From: Rachycentron canadum
Taxonomy: Eukaryota; Chordata; Actinopteri; Carangiformes; Rachycentridae
Length of the DNA stretch: 64,000 nt
NCBI GenBank assembly: GCA_038496675.1
Contig: CM076651.1
Span: forward strand, 9,967,429-10,031,428
Direction of reading: 5' to 3'
The position numbers were made by a program, and so were the translations under genes. The notes beneath the pieces are model-generated. The model was not told where the DNA came from, searched no databases, and saw only the letters and a program-made list of their open reading frames with translations. This document shows positions 14,577 to 25,217 of the stretch, one piece after another. Each line of letters begins with the position of its first letter. Position 1 is the stretch's first letter.

Positions 14577-14795
14577 AGAGCTGCACTGACTAGTTTATTG
14601 ATTTGTTGATTGACAGAAAATAGCTACTGGTGATTGAATTGTGGGTTTAGTAATCTTTTATTCTTAAATGCCAAAAAAAAAATGTGAAAAAAAAATCTGA
14701 TCCTTTTTGTTGTCATACATGACAATAAACAGAATATCTTTGGTCATGGACTGCTGGTTTCACGAATCTATAAAATAATGGTTAGTTGTAGCCCT
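14577..14795. mobile_element. AT-rich MITE-like palindromic element
   Basis: Starts AGAGCTGCACTGACTAG and ends GGTTAGTTGTAGCCCT, imperfect inverted ends of the abundant fish repeat that begins GGGCTGCAACTAACGATTA. The middle shows other landmarks of that family (TGTCATACATGACAATAAAC, AGAATATCTTTGG). No coding capacity. An adjacent copy may span about 14335-14550, around the AATC microsatellite. Confidence 0.6.
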
Positions 14796-15790
14796 AAACT
14801 AAATAACATTAAAGATTCATTTCACGACAGAGTTTTCATTGTTTGAACAGTGAAACTCAAAATGAATCTTGACATCTGATGTTATTTTTGCTCTTATGGG
14901 CCTGATGATGATGTATAACCCTCAGTGTGAGATGCATGTGGGGGCTGGTGGTGTGGAATGTGCCATGTCCTGGTCACAGTGTTCTCTCCTCTCTACCGGT
15001 CACTCAGCAAGAGAGTTCCTGTGGGCAGAGTGAGAGAGCATCACACGCTGCCCACACGTTTGTCCTCTAAAAACCACAGTCATCATCATATCCCAAAAAA
15101 AAAACAAAACAAAACAAAAAAAAAACAAAACAGGCATTTATGCTGTGACTGTTTGTACATAGTCAAAGTTTTTATTTGCAAAACATGTAATATCATCTGT
15201 TACAAACAGTTGAGACTCATTACCTTTTTTGAATGTGTCCAGGATCGACAGACACAGATCTGATGGTGGAAACACTTGACTTGGACACTTTTTTGCTCTC
15301 CTGGCACAGAGGCCGAAGAGTTTTAGCACCCTAACTGTTGGAAAATTCTCTTGGCACTGACAGTAACAATACAGCAGTCGTTTGTTATATAAAATCTGAG
15401 GCAGCAACTGTTCTCATGTGCTGTTGATAAAATTTCGTGCAGCACTTCCTCTAGACCATGTCCACCTCAAGACATTAACGGTACTCCTCTTTCTCCTGGG
15501 TTTCGATGTGTTTTTATTTAGAGAGAAAGTCATACATTATTCATAAGAACAAGGCTGAATCTTGGTGTATTATTTATCAGTGAAGTCTTTTGGAGTATCT
15601 ATAAAGGTAGATACTTTTTACACACCACAATACTATACATTTTTAATTTATTATCTTATAAAGGGAATAGTGTGGATCATGCAGCTTGTAGCTAATTGTA
15701 AAATGTGATATAATCATCAAGTGTCACTTTACTGTAGTACCAGTGGAGCTTGGTTCCCAAGCCCCTAAAAGAGTCAAAAGATTAAAATTT

Positions 15791-15795
<5 letters not shown>

Positions 15796-15832
<37 letters not shown>

Positions 15833-16245
15833 NNNNNNNNNNNNNNNNNNNNNNNNNNNNNNNNNNNNNNNNNNNNNNNNNNNNNNNNNNNNNNNNNNNN
15901 NNNNNNNNNNNNNNNNNNNNNNNNNNNNNNNNNNNNNNNNNNNNNNNNNNNNNNNNNNNNNNNNNNNNNNNNNNNNNNNNNNNNNNNNNNNNNNNNNNNN
16001 NNNNNNNNNNNNNNNNNNNNNNNNNNNNNNNNNNNNNNNNNNNNNNNNNNNNNNNNNNNNNNNNNNNNNNNNNNNNNNNNNNNNNNNNNNNNNNNNNNNN
16101 NNNNNNNNNNNNNNNNNNNNNNNNNNNNNNNNNNNNNNNNNNNNNNNNNNNNNNNNNNNNNNNNNNNNNNNNNNNNNNNNNNNNNNNNNNNNNNNNNNNN
16201 NNNNNNNNNNNNNNNNNNNNNNNNNNNATATATATATATATATAC
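15796..16245. repeat. TA microsatellite enclosing an assembly gap
   Basis: TATATA runs on both sides of 395 N at 15833-16227. The gap probably marks a long TA array that could not be assembled; any other content is unknown. Confidence 0.95.
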
Positions 16246-17107
16246 TGTATAGATAATTTAGAAGAAATCTTATATTAATAAGAGTTGCCACATAAATGTA
16301 GTGGAGTAAAAACTATGACACATGGAAATACACAAGTATTTGAGTTTATGTTTCTTTCCATGTCTGTTTATTAGAGATTAGATAAAGTACTGCTGCACAA
16401 CAACAGACCATACAACAGGCCATAAATAAGAGCTACAGCGATGCCTCAGCCACACAAATCATAATCTCCAGACGTCGTGAAATGCACCTGCAATGTTGAA
16501 TGGAGAACAGTTTTCACAAAATTATATTTGTTGTAAGATGTTTAAAAGACACAGTTTAAAAACAGAAGATGTGGATGAAAAGCAAGAGTTTTTCAGATTA
16601 ATCCTGAAAACCCGTGGAAAGATGCTTTGAATTCACACTGACCGATGGATTTGTGCAAAAGTGCAATTACTTTGCTTTCCTGTGGAGGGCAGCAAAACAC
16701 CTACAGATCTGTCTGTATGGAGGCTTTGCAGCTCAGCAACAGCTTTGACCTGATCTGCTGCAGCTGTAAATCTCTTAGAGCGTGTGGATAAATAAGAGTT
16801 GCAAATTGCAGCTCTCATGTTTTACTCACTCTAGTCTCTTTTGTCTCATGTCTCATCTCATGTTTTGTACTTTGGTGGGTTCAGTTTAATTTATGTTTTA
16901 CATTGCACCATAGTGGGTTATGTCACTATACTACCGACATGTCTTTTATATGCATATTACCAGGCCTAGGCTTTCTATTTATTAAATAGAAGTTCAAAAA
17001 ACAGACAATCTACCCCATAAACCTCTATGTGGCCCAGTGGTAAGCCAAACTTAGTTTAAAGTACCGATAATTCATATTTTATTATTATATTGTAAATGTA
17101 AATGAAA

Positions 17108-17153
17108 CATTAGTATTTGGTGTTCACATAGAGGTGAACACCAAATACTAATG
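17108..17153. repeat. Perfect 20-bp inverted repeat with 6-base loop
   Basis: Arm CATTAGTATTTGGTGTTCAC at 17108-17127, loop ATAGAG, and its exact reverse complement at 17134-17153. Pairing stops abruptly on both sides. About 2 kb upstream of rho. Confidence 0.95.
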
Positions 17154-17214
17154 AAGACCCTGAAGTAGCATCTAAACGTTTTACCAATAGTCTAACAGTC
17201 CAAACCTCAGACCT

Positions 17215-17355
17215 CTGGACTCCACTGTCTGACAAAGAAAAGCAGCAAATCTTTGCATTTGTGAAGCTGAAAACAGCAAGTGTTTAGTGTTTTTGCTCAC
17301 TGACTAATTTGTAGCTTAGTTTTCTGATTGACAGCTGCTAAATTGATTAACCTGT
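17215..17355. mobile_element. Fragment of the same MITE-like family
   Basis: AAGCAGCAAATCTTTGCATT, TGAAGCTGAAAACAGCA and GTTTTTGCTCACTGACTAAT resemble the inner part of the GCTGCAACTAACGATTA repeat family in order. No ends are visible. Confidence 0.5.
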
Positions 17356-18947
17356 GAAGCTCTATGTTAGACTTTAGACTTGAGACACTAGATTACAGAG
17401 TTTTTTGGGAGTTGTCATTCACATTCACTGAAACATACCTGTGATTCATGCAGTTTTTGGAAATTAATGTATAAAAATCAATTTTCACAACATGGCCTCT
17501 ACTTCCATAAATTATTATATTGGTCACATTGTTAGTGTCATCTATTCTCCACCAGAAAGCAGGGTTTACGCAGAAAGAAAAAAAAAAAACCTTTTGTCAA
17601 AAGCTTAAAATTACAATAACAATAACAATTTCTGCAAATCCTCACATATGAGAAGAAAGAACCACAAAATTAGTTTTTTTTCTCACAATTTTTGTGAGTT
17701 ACAGAAACAATTAAACAACTATTAAAATTATGTAGATTATTTCTACATTTAATTTCTTTTCAAACTAAATGATTTATCAACTAAATATTTTGGCTCCATT
17801 TGCCGCCCTATATGAGATCCAGTCCAAGGTAATCAAGTATAAAACAGCTTCCTGCTGTGGATGAAAATGAGTTAGAACTTGCAATAAAACTGTAAAGTCA
17901 AAGGGACCTGCAGATTCTTCAGTTCATACAGTATTTTAAAAATACTGATTATATTAAAGCACACGTAATCAGTAATAACTGATACTAGCCTCAGAGAGGC
18001 CCATAAATAAACTGTAACTCATTCATGTTCATATGGCTCATACAGTTTCATGATTCTGACGTGCTTCCCATTCATGAAGTAAATGTTGAACTAAAAAAAA
18101 AAAAAAAAAGAATAAATAGACAGGAAAGAAAAGCACATCTAAGGAGAGCAACATCCTGCCTGAGTGAGAGTGACCCTCTCCAACATTAAATCCATTACAG
18201 GCCTTTGAGAGTAACACGTCCATAAGCCCCAAATCTCTTTAATACAACACCCATTAGGAAAGTGCTGAGCTCTTTACCAACAGCTAAGATGGTCCACCAC
18301 TCAGTCCAACACCTCTGCCTCTGCTCTACATTCAGTGTAGCCTAGAAAATTGACCACTTATCAGGCATTAATAAGACTAGGACATATTTTAGTAAATTTC
18401 TAAAGCCCATCTACTGGTATGCTATCTATACTCAGTGCAGTGGATTTAACAAAGCACCTACCTCTCTTCACATTCACAAAATGTCTTTAGAATTAGACCA
18501 AATTCAGATAAATTTGATATTCATTTACCTTTAAAATAAAAATTACACTTGATGATATTCAGCATTAGAGTAAGAGATTAAAGTTACACAATATGAAATT
18601 AACTGACATCATTATTTAATTAATGTAAATCAATGAATTGATAACTAATTAATTGATCCTTGCCTGCTATCCTCTATTTGGGGCTGAGGGTTTTGGAGTC
18701 TCTCAGCCTGTGCAACACTGTAAGCTCTAAAGTTTTGATATATATAATATATATATTTAATCAGTGGTGACAATCCTGAGGCAACATCTAAACTGTTGCC
18801 TTGGGCACAAAAATATGATTTTTAAATGAGGTAACGTGTTAACATGTTTTATAATAAACAGTCATCGGATACCTTGATGATAGAGCAGGTAAGCAGGTGT
18901 AACCTTAATATCTTGATGAGTGGTCAGTTATGTTTGCAGTGGTGGCT

Positions 18948-19026
18948 GGATTAGATATTAACTGTGGCCTAAATCACTTTGTGCTGACGGATTTGGAAAG
19001 TGATAATCCAAGGTGCGCCTTTTAAA
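18948..19026 (+). promoter_or_regulatory. rho: Proximal rho promoter with CRX/OTX, NRL-like and TATA-like motifs
   Basis: Directly seen: GGATTA at 18948-18953 (reverse of the CRX/OTX core TAATCC), TGCTGAC at 18982-18988 (half of an NRL/MAF response element), TAATCC at 19004-19009, and an AT-rich TTTTAAAA box at about 19019-19026. The last lies 113 bases before the ATG. If it acts as the TATA box, transcription starts near 19050 and the 5'UTR is about 90 bases. CRX and NRL cooperatively drive rod opsin genes in vertebrates, so the order CRX - NRL - CRX - TATA fits a rod promoter. Function is inferred from motif type and position only. Confidence 0.65.
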
Positions 19027-19138
19027 AGCCCGACTGTGGCCACCTGGGTCCATTTGTAGCAAGGTCCCTCTCCATCACTCTCCTGAACAGCCAGAAGAAA
19101 CACCACCGAAGGGCTGATCGCAACCGCAAGCCGCAACC

Positions 19139-20203
19139 ATGAACGGCACCGAGGGACCATTTTTCTATGTCCCTATGGTAAACACTACCGGCATTGTCCG
19201 GAGTCCTTATGAATACCCTCAGTACTACCTTGTCAACCCAGCAGCTTATGCTGCCCTGGGTGCCTACATGTTCCTGCTCATCCTTCTTGGCTTCCCCATC
19301 AACTTCCTCACGCTCTACGTTACCCTCGAACACAAGAAGCTGCGAACCCCTCTAAACTACATCCTGCTGAACCTTGCGGTGGCTAACCTCTTCATGGTGT
19401 TTGGAGGATTCACCACAACGATGTACACCTCTATGCATGGCTACTTCGTTCTAGGTCGTCTTGGCTGCAATCTGGAAGGATTCTTTGCTACCCTCGGTGG
19501 TGAGATTGCCCTCTGGTCTCTGGTTGTTCTGGCTATTGAAAGGTGGGTGGTTGTCTGCAAGCCCATCAGCAACTTCCGCTTCGGGGAGAATCACGCAATC
19601 ATGGGTTTGGGCTTCACCTGGTTTATGGCCTCTGCTTGCGCTGTTCCCCCTCTTGTTGGCTGGTCCCGTTACATCCCTGAAGGCATGCAGTGCTCATGTG
19701 GAGTTGACTACTACACACGTGCAGAGGGTTTCAACAACGAGTCCTTCGTCATCTACATGTTCATCTGCCACTTCTGCATTCCACTGACTGTTGTGTTCTT
19801 CTGCTATGGCCGTTTGCTCTGTGCTGTTAAGGAGGCTGCTGCTGCCCAGCAGGAATCTGAGACCACCCAGAGGGCTGAGAGGGAAGTTACCCGCATGGTC
19901 GTTATCATGGTCATCGCCTTCCTGATTTGTTGGTGCCCCTATGCAGGTGTGGCCTGGTGGATTTTCACACATCAGGGCTCTGAGTTTGGACCAGTCTTCA
20001 TGACCATCCCCGCCTTCTTTGCCAAGAGTTCCTCCATCTACAACCCAATGATCTACATCTGCATGAACAAGCAGTTCCGCCACTGCATGATCACCACCTT
20101 GTGCTGCGGGAAGAATCCCTTCGAGGAGGAGGAGGGAGCGTCCAGTACTGCCTCCAAGACCGAGGCCTCCTCTGCCTCCTCCAGCTCTGTGTCTCCTGCA
20201 TAA
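19139..20203 (+). CDS. rho: Rhodopsin (rod opsin, RH1), intronless
   Basis: Rod visual pigment: a class A G-protein-coupled receptor of the outer-segment disc membrane that binds 11-cis-retinal and activates transducin after photon capture. The single uninterrupted frame gives 354 residues, the usual teleost RH1 length, and aligns with bovine rhodopsin without gaps through about residue 325. Visible landmarks: N-glycosylation sites N2 and N15, seven hydrophobic segments (about 36-62, 71-98, 111-136, 151-172, 201-225, 250-275, 286-308), disulfide pair C110/C187, Schiff-base counterion E113, E122, ERW at 134-136 (ERY in cow), H211, W265, retinal-binding K296, NPMIY at 302-306, palmitoylation cysteines C322/C323, and a Ser/Thr-rich tail ending VSPA for kinase and arrestin binding. 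The ATG has A at -3 and begins the invariant MNGTEGP. Tetrapod RHO has four introns; none here, as known for teleost rho. It converges on magi1. Identification is near certain. Confidence 0.98.
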   Translation: MNGTEGPFFYVPMVNTTGIVRSPYEYPQYYLVNPAAYAALGAYMFLLILLGFPINFLTLYVTLEHKKLRTPLNYILLNLAVANLFMVFGGFTTTMYTSMHGYFVLGRLGCNLEGFFATLGGEIALWSLVVLAIERWVVVCKPISNFRFGENHAIMGLGFTWFMASACAVPPLVGWSRYIPEGMQCSCGVDYYTRAEGFNNESFVIYMFICHFCIPLTVVFFCYGRLLCAVKEAAAAQQESETTQRAEREVTRMVVIMVIAFLICWCPYAGVAWWIFTHQGSEFGPVFMTIPAFFAKSSSIYNPMIYICMNKQFRHCMITTLCCGKNPFEEEEGASSTASKTEASSASSSSVSPA

Positions 20204-20550
20204 AAGGGCCATCACCAAAGGCTCCGTGATCCACTATTCAAGAAGAAGACTTCTGCTCCCCCGGGAAACGACTGAAGGCTAATGTCTACAGAAATAACTT
20301 CCTTTTTGTATTTTTACAAACGAGTTGGTTCAACCTAAAGACAGTTGCAGGAAAGTTCAGCCCATTACAGAGTTGTTCCTGTATGTACAGAATATCCAAC
20401 TTAACAATCTATGAGATTTTTTTTTTCTTGAGAGGAAAGGAGAAAAATGTTATCCTTTACAGTTGGATCCTATATGATATTGGCTTATTTTTGAATGTAG
20501 AGGCATGTAATCAAGGCAACGTAAAATAAAACGCACTTTGCAAATGAATC
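20204..20550 (+). other. rho: Probable rho 3'UTR
   Basis: Non-coding stretch after the TAA stop. AATAAA at 20525-20530 is the best polyadenylation signal and is followed by a T-rich stretch (about 20552-20568). Cleavage is therefore expected near 20545-20555. A second AATAAA lies at 20620-20625 and could give a slightly longer transcript. The exact end is inferred. Confidence 0.6.
20525..20530 (+). terminator. rho: Polyadenylation signal of rho
   Basis: Canonical AATAAA hexamer about 320 bases after the rho stop codon, with T-rich sequence downstream. An alternative hexamer is at 20620-20625. Confidence 0.6.
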
Positions 20551-20625
20551 ATCCTGTTTATGTTTTACTTACAATTTCGGAGGCAAAGTTCATATGACTG
20601 TAGTTTATTTAATCAAATGAATAAA

Positions 20626-21514
20626 TGTGAATGACCTATTCAGAATGCATTTATGTCTCGGGTGAATTTCTACCTACCTATGAGATATTACTGTATAGTG
20701 ACTGCTAGTGCTCTTCTGCTGCAGAATTTGAGAGTACATTGACAATATTTGAGTTTCTTTCATATCAGTATCTGCATTGCTACTGTAATCTTATTTCAAT
20801 CAGAGGTCACCTTGAATTTAAGAGCTTGGCCTAGCAATGGGATTATGACTTTATTAATCAGGGGTAAATATACACATGACACAACAGTCTTTATCTTATG
20901 ACGAATATTAATCACATTAATTAAAGGTTAACACAGACAACGACTTATTGGATAACACAAATCTGTATTACCGAGAGACACCTTGATCTAAAGGTTGTGT
21001 AATGGAAACAATTATGCCTGCGTTCATTCCTTCCATCATATTACACACAAAACATTTAGTCCGATAGAAGAATCTATAACATATAGCAAATAAACCTTTA
21101 AAAATGATTTACTATATTCTACAATTTAGTTGTCAGAATTTCTGTCAAACACATTAGTAAACGTTAACTCCTGTAGGCAACAAGGAGACATGGTAATGAA
21201 TGACAGGATTGTGAGGCACAGTTTTGATAAAATGAAATGCGTGTTCATAAGAGAGGTTATAACTGCTGACGCATACTGTTTATTCATATATCCTTAAAAG
21301 CTGTGTACACCTACATTCTTACAGGTTGTAAATGATTTATATATTTTCTTGCTTTCTTGCTAATGCTTCATAGGTTAACTTGAAGTGATACTAAAGTTAT
21401 TGGAAGAATCATTGGGAGAATTAATAACTGTATCATGTTATCAACCAGTCCAATAGTTTTAGTACAATACTTCATTCCTGGAAGGGAAAAGATACTGAAG
21501 ATAATTGTGAGGTA
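20626..21514. other. Intergenic, nothing recognised
   Basis: AT-rich sequence between the rho 3'UTR and the first duplicated block. No frame with a known motif. Confidence 0.6.
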
Positions 21515-21830
21515 GGTCAACGCATTCCCCACAAATCATCAGGTCCATTTCAGAGATAAACATAGCATCACATTCCTCACTGCTGAGGTTTTTCACAAGT
21601 TTCTCTTTAGTACAAGAAAATTCATTCTATCACCGATTCCTAATAGGTACATTGGAAATTCTTCACAGGTGATGGCCAACAGGTTAACTTCTTAAATGTG
21701 TTTCAAACAATCAAACAGTGCATTTCTTCTGCTTCACACAATACATTTTTTTAGCCCTTTAGTGAAACATAAAACAGAGAGAAGCAGTAGTCAGAATCCA
21801 GTGGCATGACAGCTTAGCAGATCATTGGTC
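21515..21830. repeat. Duplicated non-coding block, copy 1
   Basis: Shares long, colinear, same-orientation similarity with 23471-23869. Examples are AATCATCAGGTCCATTTCAG, CACATTCCTCACTGCTGAGG, an almost identical stretch of about 38 bases around 21666-21703, and GTGAAACATAAAACAGAGAG-type sequence near the end. The copies are about 2.0 kb apart and differ by substitutions and small indels. No open reading frame is shared. It could be an old tandem duplication or two insertions of an unnamed repeat. Confidence 0.8.
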
Positions 21831-21900
21831 ATAGCCAATGAACATATACCTATTTAAGGGCTATTCAGGTTTAAAGCACTATTGTTTCACTTGAATGCTA

Positions 21901-22232
21901 AGGGGGTGGCATGATGGTGCAGTCGGCAGCAGTGTTACCTCACAGCTAGAAGAAGGCTGCCGGCTGCTGGCCTTTCTGTGCGGAGGTTACACGTTCTCCT
22001 GGTATTTGCATTGTTTCACTCCAGGTACTCTGGTTTCCTCCCACATTCCTAAGACATGCAGGTTGGGTTAACTGGTGACTTTAAATTGCCTGTAGGTGTG
22101 AATTTGAGCAGGAAGAGCTGTTTGTCTCTATTTGTCAGCTCTCTGATAGACTCCCGACCTGTCGTGGATGTACCCTGCCTCTCTCACCTGTGACCCTGAA
22201 AAGGATAAGCGGTACAGATAATTGATGGATGG
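21901..22232 (+). mobile_element. Teleost L2/SINE-type retroelement fragment
   Basis: Matches from memory the very common fish repeat that begins GGTGGCATGATGGTGCAGT and runs through the TGGTTTCCTCCCACA, AAGACATGCAGGTTGGGTTA, ACTGGTGAC, TAAATTGCCTGTAGGTGTGA and ATAAGCGGTACAGATAATTG landmarks to a GATGGATGG end. This sequence is usually found at the 3' end of L2-type LINEs and related SINEs. No coding region; assignment to a named family needs a repeat library. Confidence 0.8.
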
Positions 22233-23039
22233 AACTGAAAGTGATGACATGATTTCCTCCTCCTTGGTTCTCAGTTGTGCTTTTATGCCAGACTGGAAAA
22301 AAAATACCTCAACATCTTTCCAATAATGACCTTCATGTGTAGCTATAGCAACCATTATAATAGCAGAGCAGTCTGAACTCTAGCTTCGAGCTTAGGAAAA
22401 AAATCAAATAACTTGCTGCTTTGATTTAGAACCAAAATGGTAACACAATCATGCTCTTAAAATTTTAATGAAATGTTTTTATAGGTGGTAATTTAAGAAT
22501 AAGGAACAATAGAACAATAAAAGTGATAGGAAGTTTAGAAGAGTTCAATAGAATACAAAATAAACCGGTAATGGTAGATCAGTCCTATAGTGAATTCACT
22601 GATTTTTCAATTTTTACTATATTATTACATTGCACTATTAGAAGTGACAAAAAACACGAGAATCATCACTGTTATTGTGGCACTTTCATTAAAAAAACTT
22701 AAAAATGAACTGGGCTTTTTTTGTTTCGCTGAGAATAATAATGAAGGGAGGAAGTAGTACTTGTACTATGTGTTGTACAAGTAAGAAGAAACACCTTTCA
22801 AAGGCATCAAAGTCAACAAGGAAGACAATACAGCTGACAACCCATACTACTATGACTTCTCATACTGTAAAATTTAGTATTTTTTCCCCTCCACTCTTCA
22901 ATAAAACAAAGTCTCTAAAGCTGCATATTAAAACGTAGTGTAACAATGACTGACACATCATAGTGATTTGATAACAAAGAGTGAACAGTCAAAAGCCTCT
23001 CCTGAGACTGAAAAAAGGCCGTGCAGAAATATGAAATCC
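22233..23039. other. Intergenic, nothing recognised
   Basis: AT-rich sequence between the L2/SINE-type fragment and the presumed end of magi1. No coding signal. Confidence 0.55.
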
Positions 23040-25217
23040 TTTTGAATTTGTATGGAAAACTTTATTTGATAATAAAAATAGCATTCACAGACTTCTTTTG
23101 ATAGCTACATATACATTGTAATCCATCTCAAGGAAAGAAGCTGGATAAGTCCACATCTACCTGTACTTAGACTAATGTTATGTATAGCTTCATGGGTCAA
23201 ATAAAGCTATGAACAATGTAGTATTTATATATGCATAGTTTTATAAAAAAGATTGGCCCATATACATGTACTGCTTTTATCAACACAGAGACAGCATTAT
23301 GTCCGGAGCACATTGCAAGAAATAATGCTTGAAGAACACAGACTGCATACAAGTGCTTTATAATACAAAGGCAGGCTAACCATCGAGAGAGATTCAAACC
23401 ATCAAACAGTTTCTGATTGACCAAATACAGTCTTTCATTTTAAAATTCTTTACATACCTGATCCAGAGTAAATCAACATATATCCCATAAATCATCAGGT
23501 CCATTTCAGAGATATAAACACAATATCACATTCCTCACTGCTGAGGTTTTTCATAAATTTCTCTTTTGTACAAGAAAAAGGCAACATTTTATTCCTTGAC
23601 AGGTTCCTAATAGTTACATTGGAAAAAAAAATCTTTACAGGTGATGGCCAACAGGTTAACTTCTTAAATGTGTTTTTTTTTTTTTCTTTTTTGTTAAATA
23701 CAGTACCATGGCGACAACAGTGATCAAACAATGCATTTGTTGTGGTTTATCCAATATATTTTAGTTCATTAATGAAACATAAAACAGAGAGAATACACAC
23801 AAAACACATTTTAAAGCAGCAGTCAGACTCCAGTGGCATGACAGCATGGCTCAGCATGGCAGATTGGTCGTCTCCTGTACCAGGACTCTCCATATGTTAC
23901 CAACACAACAAATCACATCAGCTCTTTGTGTCAGGACCCAGGAGGTGGTCGGTGCGCAAATTATCAACATGAGGACAGGGCTAACAATTACTGTGGGACT
24001 GCAGCACATGTTCCTTATCAATTCTTCTCATTCAGACCTATCAGATAAAGTGGTTAAACTACACTTTAAATTTACACATGCATCTTGCACAGGGATAAAT
24101 TACACATTTGTTTGCTTTTTTTTAAACTTTTTTTTTGGCATACCTGAAAAATATTATTTTATGGCAACTTTGAGCTGGTTTTGTGGCAAATTACAGACTC
24201 ATCTAAAGGACATAATTGAAATTTAGATGAGAAACAAATTTAGATAACTCCCATTTTCTCAGATCAGAGAGTCTACTGGAAAGGTTTTGCCTGTGGATGA
24301 ATCAGGTTCCTTTCCCACCACATCAGTACATACAAAGTAACAAAGGGCTAGAGCATTTAAGTTATTTTATAATCATAGGGAAGAAACTGATAACACCATT
24401 GCCAATTTTCACATCTGTTGTCTGCTTAGGTTTTTTTTTTTTTTTTTTAAATTTCAGAGGTGTGTGGGTGTATTTAGGCAAACGTTGGTGAGCTGCCACA
24501 CATTTCATCGATGCAACACAAGTAAGGGTACAGCATGCTTTCCCAGGTACAGTGTGCACTTTAACCTTTGTCCTTAAAGGTTTCATGAAGCTTGCTCAAG
24601 ATATGTGCCAAATTAAAAATAAATAGCGAGCAAAAAAGTCATATATTATTTATGTAATTCTCACTCTAGTTTTACCATCATATCTTAAATTTTGATTTTT
24701 GCCTTAAGTCCAACATGATTTCCTCAGTTCTTGTGAACCATCAGTGTCTTGTGCTATAGTTTGTTCAGTAAAGCAATTCAGGAATGGAAAAGACATCTAA
24801 AAACAAGTTGAAAACAGGCTTAGTAGTTAGTTAGAAGTTACCACAACTGGAAGCATGTTTCATACCTCTGAGGGAACAAATATTTAGATTCAGCAATGCC
24901 TACAAAAAGCAATATCACTGATTTCATATGCAGGCACATACAATACCTTTACTATAGTACAACAACCTCTGTTATGTTCAAAATAACTATAACAATGACA
25001 AAACCACCAGTATGAACTGATAGAAGGATTGTACTCCTGCTCTTTTATCAATCTCTGGATGGGATCACAAGTTGTTGTCAATCAAATCAATCAGTACACC
25101 AGTTGACCAAATAAAGCACAAGAGTTCGTATCCTCAAAAGTCCAATTCCAGTGTATGGTACATACTGTAGTTTGTACAGATAGAGGAGAGAGTGGCGAGG
25201 GGGATCTCTGCTCTGCT
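23040..25217 (-). other. magi1: Probable magi1 3'UTR, end uncertain
   Basis: No coding potential after the magi1 stop. On the minus strand AATAAA hexamers (plus-strand TTTATT) occur near 23588 and 23061; the first would give a 3'UTR of about 1.6 kb, the second about 2.2 kb. The region is AT-rich and contains the second copy of the duplicated non-coding block. The true 3' end cannot be chosen from sequence alone. Confidence 0.4.
23471..23869. repeat. Duplicated non-coding block, copy 2
   Basis: Partner of 21515-21830. It is longer because of inserted T-rich sequence at about 23672-23702 and additional bases near 23700-23745 and 23790-23815. If magi1 uses the distal polyadenylation site this copy is inside the magi1 3'UTR. 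Confidence 0.8.

Larger units (their letters stand above)
14800..18940. other. Non-coding upstream region of rho
   Basis: No gene seen. Holds the gap within the TA repeat, the 17.1-kb hairpin, a MITE-like fragment and AT-rich tracts (18731-18761). Distal rho enhancers might lie here but none can be recognised from sequence alone. Confidence 0.6.

Noticed and set aside
15743..16291. Frames of 165-169 codons rich in Tyr-Ile
   Set aside because: They run through the N gap and the TA repeat; not real.
19694..20218. 174-codon antisense frame opposite rho
   Set aside because: Shadow of the GC-rich rho coding strand; no domain and no independent signals.
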